Shown here: piece by piece, positions 46,405 to 56,245 of the stretch
Position numbering within the stretch: the first letter of the stretch is position 1
How the letters are laid out: every line of letters begins with the position of its first letter
Source of the DNA: Allantophomopsis cytisporea
Lineage: Eukaryota; Ascomycota; Leotiomycetes; Phacidiales; Phacidiaceae
DNA: 64,000 bases
NCBI GenBank assembly: GCA_024752435.1
Contig: CP103026.1
Coordinates: 124,001-188,000, forward strand
Direction of reading: 5' to 3'
The notes under the pieces: generated by a model
The model's database searches: none
What the model saw: the letters and a program-made list of their open reading frames with translations, nothing else
Told to the model about the DNA's origin: nothing
Made by a program: the position numbers and the translations under genes

Positions 46405-47195
46405 ATGAGCGAGACGGAGGAGCTGTTGTCCCTAGATCTTATGGAGGGTGACTATCTAAATCGTGTTAGAAGAGGCCGACAAGTTGTTTACATCTCAATA
46501 CTAGGCACAGATCTTATTCCTAGAGATGTGCGGACATGTGGCGACTGGATTCTATCGATGCTCCGTAAACTCCCAGTATGAATGAACAATGGCAGACCCT
46601 TACGATCCGGACATCAAATCATATTACTAGCTACGAATTAGAAGGATTTCTACCCCATAGAGTACTTCTTAATGAAGACTGTTTATTACAACTACCCAAG
46701 TTCAATAATTCCAATCTAGAATTTCGTGCTCGAATTAGCGATCGAGTATCTCGAGTCGCGACAGAAGAGAGAACCTTAATCTTGAAGGTTGCAAGACTCA
46801 AGCATGATGTTGCGTTTCTTAGAAACGAAATTCAGATTTATAGCTACTTGGTACGACATAGCTTTATGCTAGCCCCTACTTTCGTTGGGTATGTCTATGA
46901 AGAAGCAGACGATCGGGTTATTGGATTTCTTTTCGAAGATATACAAGGCCGACATCCTGATATCGATGGCCTAGACCTCTGCCAAAATACAGTCCAACAA
47001 CTTCCGAGAATCGGGACTCTACAGAGAGATCTTAACAAATATAATATCACTGTTATAAGCACGACAGTAAAGATCATCGATTTCGATGGCTCAAGGCTTT
47101 TGGTAGAAGGTGAGGATGAAGCAAGCAATGAAATACAGCAACTCGCAGAAAAACTGTTAGATAAATCAAGAATAGGATACAAATCAGCAATATAA
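46405..47195 (+). pseudogene. Broken protein-kinase-like gene
   Basis: Two frames belong together. 46405-46578 reads MSETEELLSLDLMEGDYL...MLRKLP, and 46578-47195 continues MNEQWQTLTIRTSN, with a frame jump at the junction. The second part shows a kinase-like N-lobe (TLILKVARLKHDVAFLRNEIQIYSYL, with a candidate ATP-site Lys) and a catalytic-loop-like RDLNKYNI followed by VKIIDFDGS. The catalytic-loop His is Gln (LQRDLNKYN), while the Asp, Asn and DFD residues remain. Fungal genomes hold many copies of such small kinase-like (APH/RIO-like) proteins. The frame break and His loss suggest a decaying copy, though a short unrecognised intron at the junction is possible. Confidence 0.6.
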
Positions 47196-50100
47196 TGATT
47201 CCTACGAACACATCTCAAGTGATATTGTTACACTTCTTGCACTTATGATTAGATATTTCAGTATCTACGTACTGTGCCGTTATTCTTATCCAAGGGATGT
47301 CAATTTTCGTCTACAAACCCACAAGGGTCTCCTTGACTCGCTTTACAGCAGCCCTTTGCGTAGTGTAAGAGTGTATAGGTTTGGAGAGAAAGCTACTTAG
47401 AAGATGCTGATAAGTTTCGTTATGTAGGTATATCATACTGATTTCCCGATGGGAGCTGTAGGAATTTCGTTACGTGTAGAAGATGATACAGGAAGATAGG
47501 TTAAAGTCGACGAGGAAAATTGGAGCAAGAAATTAAGGATTTTAACAAGCATTATACTAATCCAACCGCTTATCGAAGACAGATCGAATGTGGGTGCGTT
47601 AGGTTCACTCTATCCTCTACTTATTTATATCTGAAATCTTACCTTCTTTCGCGTTCTCATCACAGCACCGTAGTATAATGAAGTGAGCGAGATAGATGTT
47701 TACGTTGGATATGGACGGATTTCAATCGGGAATTTCAGACACGTCGTAGACACGTAAAGAGCTTTCTTGTATCAATGGAACAAGAGGTGAGATACTGATC
47801 GAGTGCTTAAAACCATAGCAAGAAGCTTCACTTATACATAACATTCAGACAAAAGTGATATTCCATTACTTTTTTTATAGTTTTAATCAAAGACGATGAT
47901 ACTACCTGGTGTAAATGATCAAAAGGTGTATGAGGTCAACTAACAACCTTGAACACTTTCGGCAAGAGTTCTGAAATCTTTCGCTACCTCGATATTAAAT
48001 ATATTGGTCTTAAAATGTTCTGGGGCAGCCGCAAATCTGCACTGAAAGTTATTCTCGTTGTCCTTGACTAAGCTGGTCTCTATATGTGCTACCCAAGGTC
48101 GTATCCGTCTCCCCTTCATCTTGAAGTCGGTCCAAGAAGTATTACTGATTACTTCAGAAGGTAGTCTTGGGGGAAAGAGGTTGGCTAAAGTTGACACTCA
48201 AAGCGTTTCAGCTCTCTGTTTTACTGCATTTCCGTGCACTTCTACATCTAAACTGTTGTAGGTTTCTGCGATATCCTTAGTGCCTTTTAAGTCACGATGT
48301 CTATTCAGTAGGCAGCGGAGTCGAACGCCGCAGGCTAGTCAAGCTCTTCAACTTGAAGCAATTGAAGAAGTTAGGCATTGCGCTATGCGGATCTGAAGAA
48401 GTATTTAAAAGCTTTGTTGAATCGAGGAATACTGCTAGATTCACCAGCTCCAAGATGCACATTTTCCGATAGCTTACTGGCTCAAATCCGGAATCATTGA
48501 CTTGCCATTATCACATATCTGTACCCCAGGGCAGTTTCCCAAACGACCGTTTCTGTGGTATTGCGTCCATTGAGTTCCTGGCCTTGCGGTAGGAGCACGC
48601 CGTCGAGGAAGGAATATGGTGTTTAGGATGCCGAAACAATGTTGATAGTTGAAAAATATTCCGCAGAGAAGATACTAGATTGCCTGGTTCAAGCACCAAT
48701 TCACTAGATACATGGATTGGATTGGTGTATCAGGCACGATCAAAACCTTCATCCATTGAGCATATACAATCTTGTAAGTGGGCAAAGGAATTGCTTGATT
48801 ACCAGGACATACGTCTGGAATATGAACGTTACAAGGCCTCAAGGGTCCTGTGAGATACAGACGAGTCATGGCAAGATTTAAACAAAACTTGGGGGAGGAG
48901 AAAGCAGGTAATCAATTTATATACAGGTGAGACTAGCCATGAATATGTGACGCCTTTATAGAATCGGGAGAGCCACTAACCGGCTGCTATAGAATTATGG
49001 TCTGATCCTTCCGAACCCCTTGCATTTCATACAACATAACACACTGTAATGTGCACAATTGACAAGGAGGCACATGAGTGGTATCTTCCTCTTCTTGCTG
49101 AGGTGGCGGTCAAGAGAGGGGCGACGACGACAAGGGTGATGATATCGATGAGGTGCTTTTAGCGTATGGTCCTTTGGAATGTGTAACAATAAGCATGAAG
49201 TTCTCATATTGACGCCATTAGTGTTGAATACTTTGTAAAGATGACGACTTGTGTAGAAAATGAAGGAAAGCCCAGGGTGAGTGTTATTTGGCGTAACCTA
49301 TTGTATCTCCGCGACTGCTAACACTTCCACGCCGCTCCAATTATTCAAAAATAGCATTCTTAGTCGAATATTCTCGTGGAACTCTGGATGTTTTTTTTTT
49401 ATAGCTTAGAATCAGTTGTTTGTGAGTGTCAGTCTGGTAGGTCATGTTGCATAGTACCTGTTTCGATTCTCATATTTTATTACTTCTACTTCTTTTGAAT
49501 GTAATTGATTTCAACTTCGGTTGATTTTTGCAACGAGAACAGTAGCACATGCACATTGAGTAAAATTTGGCTAGAATATAAGATACAAAACCTCCAAATA
49601 CTCAGAATCTGAAAGCGACTTCTTGCAAGATACAAGGAATCTTTCAAATCGACCTTGAACTCTCAGTGCATTTTTATGTTAAGGAGTGTTGTCACTTCAG
49701 ATATCTTAGAACGGTAATTCCCCGTATTAGTGAACATAACTTCGGACATTATTCAACCTACGAAAAAGCTGAGGGATAGCTCATACTTGCAAGAATTGAT
49801 TATTTAGACCCCTGTTCATCTAGAGGATTGCCGTATGATATCGAAGAAGTACCGACATGAGGAGAACGTCCGTAATGACATATGTAGGGCATATAGATAG
49901 CGGAATCCGAGCTGCGGCTTTCGGGATCCGCACTCAGGTTGACACCCACATCCATAATTTCTATGCACATACGAGACACACTGTAACATCGGTATCCATA
50001 AAGTGGTCTGCGATATGTAATATTTGGAATTGTAGTCAGGGAAGAGTTTGATCAGAAATGGAGATGGGTGTATAATGAAGACTTATTGATGCTGTCGACA

Positions 50101-50745
50101 TTATTGACGTTGTCGACGTTGTCGAAGTCCCTGGCCAAGCCCATAAGCACTGCATCTTGGCAAGGATTTCAAGACGTCCATGTCATCCTGGCATCTCGAC
50201 TCTGTCCCGGGATTCGGAGATTCGAAATTCGTCGGGAAGCCATTGTCTAATCACGGCGACTCAATTACTGGACAACCATTCGCAATGGTCCAGTTTACGC
50301 GGGGAAGTGGAACTTACAGATAATAATGGGGTATGAAGCTTTGGACGCTTGGATACGGCTGTGGGGTAAGAAACTAAAAGGCGGGCCTTGAGACGGCAAT
50401 TCATGGGGAAAGGTATTGGCGCAACGAAAGGAGCTACCAGATCGAGGACATGCAAATCCGTCCCTACACAATATTAATAACTCAGGATCATCTAACTTAT
50501 ATAAACAGTCAGACGTCCTCCCTTCTCAAGCGGAAAAGGCAGAATTTTTAACATTAAGCTTCGAATCCTTCCATCGCCAACCTCTATCTTCAATTTCCAC
50601 TCTCCCTTGTAGCAGCTTTGGACTTGAGCCGACTCTCCCACACAACGTCTGTCTGTTGGCACAGCCTACGTCAGTTGCGTTTTGATTCGTTGTTCAGCCC
50701 TTGTGCACATCATCTTCCCCAAATTTCGGCTACGATCGGCATAAT
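47196..50745. other. Long gene-poor stretch
   Basis: About 3.5 kb without a defensible gene. Frames at 47940-48197, 48511-48699, 48675-48869 and 48995-49207 (all -) have no recognisable domain. A stretch of coding-like sequence at about 48310-48470 (+), reading LVKLFNLKQLKKLGIALCG, recalls leucine-rich F-box tails but has no start or continuation. The last part is the promoter and leader of the P450. Confidence 0.5.
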
Positions 50746-52320
50746 ATGGCTGTCCTGGACTTTGTGCTCACGCCGTGGTCACTCGTTGCTCTCGTCATCT
50801 TCTACTATGCAATCCCATATTTCCAACGCAGAGAGCTCAGAAGTATTCCATCCCCACTGGGAGCTTCATTCTCCAATCTATGGCTTTTGTTGCAGTGTCG
50901 CCAGGGAAAACGATTCCTGTCGGTAGATCAAGCACACAAGAAATATGGCCCGTTGGTGAGAATTCAACCTGACCATGTTTCTGTTGCGGATGCCGATGCC
51001 ATTAATACCATTTATGGCCATGGAAACGGATTTTTGAAGGCGTAAGTTGATTATACATCCCCAAGTCATGACAGAGAATTGACCGCATGTAGTGAATACT
51101 ACGACGTCTTCGTTTCCATCGAAAGAGGTCTTTTCAACACTCGTGATCGCGCAGAGCACACCCGCAAACGAAAGACTATCTCCCATACCTTCTCCACGAA
51201 ATCCATATCACAATTCGAAGAGTACATGCAAAACAATCTGAATATGTTCGTACAGCAATGGGACAAAATATCAGCTTCAGCCGGAGGATCTGGCTACGCC
51301 AAGCTCGACTGCCTGCACTGGTTCAACTTCCTCGCCTTCGACATCATCGGGGACCTCGCCTTCGGCGCCCCCTTCGGCATGCTCGAGAAAGGCGCTGACA
51401 TCGCCGAGATCCGCAAGACCCCAGACTCACCAGTCGAATATGCACCAGCTGTCGAAGTGCTCAACCGCCGCGGTGAAGTCTCTGGCACACTGGGCTGTCT
51501 GCCAGCCCTCAAGCCGTACGCCAAATACCTGCCAGACCCCTTCTTCAAGCAGGGCCTAGCGGCTGTGGAGAACCTAGCCGGTATTGCCGTCGCAAGAGTG
51601 AGCGCACGCCTCGATGGCGACAACAAGAACAATCAGCGTATGGACCTGCTGGCCCGCCTGATGGAGGGCAAAGACGAGTCGGGCAACAAGCTAGGACGCG
51701 CCGAGCTGACGGCCGAGGCACTCACGCAACTCATCGCCGGCAGCGACACGACATCGAACACGTCATGCGCGCTCCTCTACTGGGTCGTCCGAACGCCAGG
51801 CGTGCTATCCAAGTTACAAGCCGAGCTGGACGCCGCAATCCCCGCCGGCACAAAGGTGCCGACCTTCGAGACCGTGAAGGAGCTGCCGTACATGAACAAT
51901 GTAATCCAGGAGACGCTGCGCATCCACTCGACTTCGTCGCTCGGCTTGCCGCGCCTTGTGCCGCCTGGACCTGGCGTTACGATCCTCGACCACCATTTCC
52001 CCGCGTACACTGTGCTGTCTGTGCCTGCGTACACTATTCACCACTCTAAGGATATCTGGGGCCCGGATGCTGATGAATTCGTGCCCGAGAGGTGGGATAG
52101 CGTCACTGAGCGCCAGAAGTCGGCTTTCATCCCATTCAGCTATGGGCCTCGTAGCTGTGTGGGTCGCAACGTCGCTGAGATGGAACTCGCGCTTATTGTG
52201 GCGACGACGTTCCGTCGCTATGATTTCGAACTGTACCAGAAAGAACTGGAGACGCGTGAGGGTTTCCTGAGGAAGCCGCTGGAGTGTTTGGTTGGGATCA
52301 AGACGCGGGACAATATTTGA
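50746..52320 (+). CDS. Cytochrome P450, benzoate 4-hydroxylase-like (CYP53)
   Basis: Two exons (50746-51041 and 51093-52320) with a GC/T split codon give 507 residues. An N-terminal membrane anchor (PWSLVALVIFYYAIPYF) precedes the P450 fold. The oxygen-binding I-helix IAGSDTTSNT (about 312), E-T-L-R of the K-helix (about 371) and the heme loop FSYGPRSCVG with Cys near 452 are intact. Stretches such as GHGNGFLK, VSIERGLFNTRDRAEHTRKRK, FDIIGDLAFGAPFGML and ETREGFLRKPLE are characteristic of CYP53/BphA, the ER-bound benzoate para-hydroxylase that makes 4-hydroxybenzoate. Product entry to the protocatechuate branch would connect it to the dehydroshikimate dehydratase at 13960. It is convergent with the epimerase 157 bp downstream. 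Confidence 0.95.
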
Positions 52321-52476
52321 GTTTTTATTCGCACATGTTTTGTACGTGGCAAGGATTTCCAAAGCATTTGTTTGTAGGATTTAGTTATGGCTTTTGGTTG
52401 GTTTTGATTATGATGTATATACCATTCAATTAACTTTAACTTGCTTTATCTACATGATTCTTCCTCGGTTTTGCGC

Positions 52477-53814
52477 CTACAACTTACCTCTTCGGCTGTT
52501 GACTGCCTCGCGAAGCTTCGCAATCACCTCCTTTGGATCCTGTGCTCCGAATACTGCTGATCCTGCTACAATGACATTGGCTCCCGCATCTGCGGCCTGG
52601 TCGATCGTGCCTGGGCCGAGTCCTCCATCAACCTCGATGTTCAACTCTGGGTATTTCTTTCTCAGAGCCGCGACCTTTGGCAGCTCGCTGGCCATGAACT
52701 TCTGTCCTCCGAAGCCGGGGTACACGGTCATGATAAGAACCATCTACAAAATCATCAGCACCTTTTCAGTTCCAAATCCAACCCAGAAACCGCCCCCGCA
52801 AATTGTGAATGCAAATATCAACCACGTACATCTGGAACATCGTTCTTATCCTCCGCAGCCAAAATGTCCCAGAGAACATCCACAGATGTATCTGGCTTGA
52901 TGGCGATTCCAGCCTGCATACCCTGCTCGTGGATATATCTAATCAACTTGGAAGGGGTGGTCTTCTCGCCATTCTCCTCCTCGGGCGTCGTAGCAGCGGA
53001 CGAGTTAATCGCAGCCTCGTAGTGGAAACAGTAGAGGTCACAGCCTGCATTCTTAAACTCCTTGACCCATTTTTGCGGCTACCAAACGAAATCGTCAGTC
53101 GAGATCTTACACACACACGGATGACGGCGCGATGGGAAGGCCTGCATGTACCTCGGAGATCATCATGTGGCAGTCGAAGGTGCCCTTGCCGCCCTTCTCC
53201 GTCGGCTTCGCGACGTGCCCGCGGATCTTCGTCACAACGGGCGCCCCGAATGTGATGTTGGGCACGAAATGCCCGTCCTGTCCCTGTCAGCGGAGAGAAT
53301 GCGTGCAGTGCGCTGCGAGCGTACCATGATGTCGACGTGGAGCCTGTGCGTGACATGTTAGCTTGTGAATTTATGACCTTGCCACGCCCGCGCAACGCGC
53401 TGCTTCCTCGACCATGCAGGGAGTATGTAGACTGGAAGACTGCTGAACTGCCCGCTGGAGCTGGAGCTGGAGCTGAGCTGCTCAGTTATATACTTGTATT
53501 GCCTGTCCACGGGCGGTGACGGGCCGCAGAAGTTCCACGCTCTTTACCCTGGTGATCGGCCCCTCGCTCGTACTTAACCTTCCGGAGAAGTGCAGCGCTC
53601 CACTCGTAATTCTACTCTCCTTCCGCTCCTCCCTCCGGCCTTCCAGTCGCTCCCAAGGCAATGGTGCGCGGGCTGTAGCTGATGCGGTAGGTATGAATAT
53701 AAAATGTACGTACCAGTCGGCATTATGCTCGTAGACGGTGTGGGAGCACTCGGCGCCGAGGTTGGCGAAGTCGGCCGAGAGGATGGACGGGGCGATGATG
53801 GCTGCTGGCGACAT
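52477..53814 (-). CDS. RPE1: Ribulose-5-phosphate 3-epimerase
   Basis: Five exons (53814-53714, 53343-53325, 53277-53152, 53078-52830, 52743-52477) give 253 residues. Exon 2 is only 19 nt (G-L-H-V-D-I-M region) and follows a 370-nt first intron, long for this genome. The assembled protein reads IIAPSILSADFANLG, then W-L-H-V-D-I-M joined to DGHFVPNITFGAPVV, FDCHMMISEPQKWV, CFHYEAAI, MVLIMTVYPGFGGQKF and IEVDGGLGPGT. These cover the His and Asp metal/catalytic residues of the TIM-barrel epimerase. It interconverts ribulose-5-P and xylulose-5-P in the cytosolic pentose phosphate pathway. It is a single-copy housekeeping gene, slightly longer than usual because of an acidic insert (TTPEEENGEKTT). 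Confidence 0.93.
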
Positions 53815-56245
53815 GATTGTTGTGTTTTCGCTGGTGAAAGAATAGGTTCGTAGAGGGGAATTCGGTGGATTGGGTTGGTTGTTTTTACAATTTTACGCTG
53901 TGAGTGCGATGGAGCTTTGGGGACCCATCATGTCATAGGTGCCTGGTTCAACGGTACGGCTCGCACGGCTAGTCGTTCAGGCATGTGTGCGTCCGCTCGG
54001 TGTTGTGCTTTTGTTTGCTGTAGGCTAATTGTTTTGCCGCGCCTTGGCCGGAGGGCTGTCTTCCGTAGGTATGATAGTTGTTGGAGAAGGTCACGATGTT
54101 CTCTTGAGGTGGAATGGGATGATGATACAGTGGGAGAGGATTTTGATTGTTTCATAGGCAGAGAAATCTTTGGAGTAGAGTTTCGCTCAAGTGAAGTACT
54201 GCAGTCTGTAAGGTACGACAACGTTGTGCTCTCACACAGTCATGGTGAAGATGATCAATCTACCGGAACCAATGATACATACGTGTATGAAGTATTGTTG
54301 CAGATTCTCAATACATAGATACTCATGGAGCCTCATAATCTCAATGCTTGATGACTTTGACCTGGATATCTGTAATCTCTTGGATATTTTCTTCTCAGCT
54401 GGAGCTTAAAAATCCATCTTTTTGTATTGGTACATCTTGGTCAACCTTAATGGAAGAGAACAAGATTCGTTCACGACGTCGGAGGGGTTATTGTTGATTG
54501 CTTTTCTGTTGACTCGGAATTAAATAGGCGTGATCGAGGGACGACACGTGAGTCGTAGGCTTACGAAGACTCCCAAATTCCCACTTAAATTTTACATGGT
54601 AGGTGATTTGCAAGCTTTACTATCATCTGTTCTACCTACCTAGTCTACCGTACATATCCATATATACATATCCATATATACATATCCATATATACATATC
54701 CATATATATATATATATCCGAAAATGATTAATAATCAATCGTTCATAAATCAAGACGTGGTATGATTAGGGCCAAAATGCATAACATCTTGGAATGATGG
54801 ATGAATGTAACTGGCATAAGGATTATCATGAAAGGGTTCGGTACTTAAAAAAGCTTTTACTTTCTTGTCTACGGCATAATACCTTACATACGGTAGAAGT
54901 TTAAATTTAGTTCTTTAGGCCTCCTTGCGGTTGTTGATGTACATAATTTATAATTGTACTACTGTGTACAGATGAAGCCATGCAGTCCATACAACAGTAG
55001 CTATTACATGATATATTCATTACATGCGGTCTATGCAGTATGTAGTACAGTACATGTAGTACATATTTAGTCTCGGTTGCAGCCGCTGGTCGTAAAAAGA
55101 AAGACCTCGACTCATCCACCAGTGCTCATCTATTTTGTGCATCGGCAGATGAAGTGCCAGTCAGTCACTCGCTCTGCCTATCATCATTCAAGCTCGACAT
55201 GCTGTACTCTGCACTCCGCATACGCATACGCATATGGACGGATGGATATGTTTATCAAGTACAATTGCGACAGGTAAACCAAAATCCGCCCAAATCAGGT
55301 GATTCTCTTCCTTTCTATGATCGGGTAGGCAATACGTACGCTCCTCGTCATCCAAACAAAACAGTCCCTCGATACTCATTCACGAGAAGCCACCACTATA
55401 CACCGCCGCAATATTGTATATTCGAAGGTCATTCTCACCCTCTCAAGCTCGTCGCATAGGAGAGAATCTTACAGATGAAGTCTTGGTCTGTTTCTTCGTC
55501 ATCACTCCGGCACTGGTCGAAAGTCACGAACTGGCTGAGAGCATGTAAGCGCCCACCCACCCCTGGCCGGTTGCATTGCCTAAACCTCCCCAGTCAACGT
55601 TCTTATAGGATGCAGCCCAAACATCCCTTCATCCAATAGCACCGAGAAGCACATAGCTACTTGCGCGCGCAATAATCTATCGTGTCCTATTCTTGGACTT
55701 GCACCGAAATCGAATGCCAGATTCTCCCTCCTCGCTCCTCATAGGTTACCAGCAAACGAACAGTAAGAGTCATAGGTGGACACCATCATGACATACCCCG
55801 GCCCATCGATTTTGGATCAACCTCCACAGGCACATGAGCACATCTACAGCGGCTGTTGATGCTTCACTGCCCGCCTTTTCAATATTTGCATGGCTTGCTC
55901 GGGAGAATGAACCCTGCTGTATCCTCGACCAGCGCCTCCAGGGACACCCTCACACCATCGCCAAAAACAAGATCACTTCCTATAAACAATGTGCATCCGT
56001 AGTAAATCACTCATGTTCTCCATCTATTAACAATCTCCTTGTCGTGCTCGTTACTTCTGTTCTTCTGGCCCCCAGTTCCCGTTCCAAGTCTTCGTGGATC
56101 GAAGCAGCCTATCATTTTAATAATAGTTTCATTATTTTCAGGAAGACGTTGATCGTCTTCGAGCATTCACGCGTTTTCATATTTCACGAATAATTTGATT
56201 GACTAGCATACGAGAACGAACACGAAGATATTTGGAGTTTTCAGG
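53815..56245. other. Long intergenic region between divergent genes
   Basis: A 2.4-kb region between the epimerase and the methyltransferase-domain gene. Frames at 53875-54318 and 55834-56193 (+) lack recognisable features. The stretch just upstream of 56246 probably contains a long 5' leader. A 14-bp microsatellite at 54651 is listed separately. Confidence 0.55.
54651..54717. repeat. 14-bp tandem repeat plus AT run
   Basis: Four perfect copies of TACATATCCATATA (54651-54706) run into a TA dinucleotide tract. It is a microsatellite in the long intergenic region. Confidence 0.95.

Noticed and set aside
51814..52362. 182-codon minus-strand frame
   Set aside because: Antisense shadow of the GC-rich P450 exon 2.
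52394..53395. Several frames on both strands across the epimerase gene
   Set aside because: They run through its introns and exons in wrong phase; the five-exon model explains the region.
55834..56193. 119-codon plus-strand frame upstream of the methyltransferase gene
   Set aside because: No domain and many rare features for a protein; more likely part of the 5' leader.
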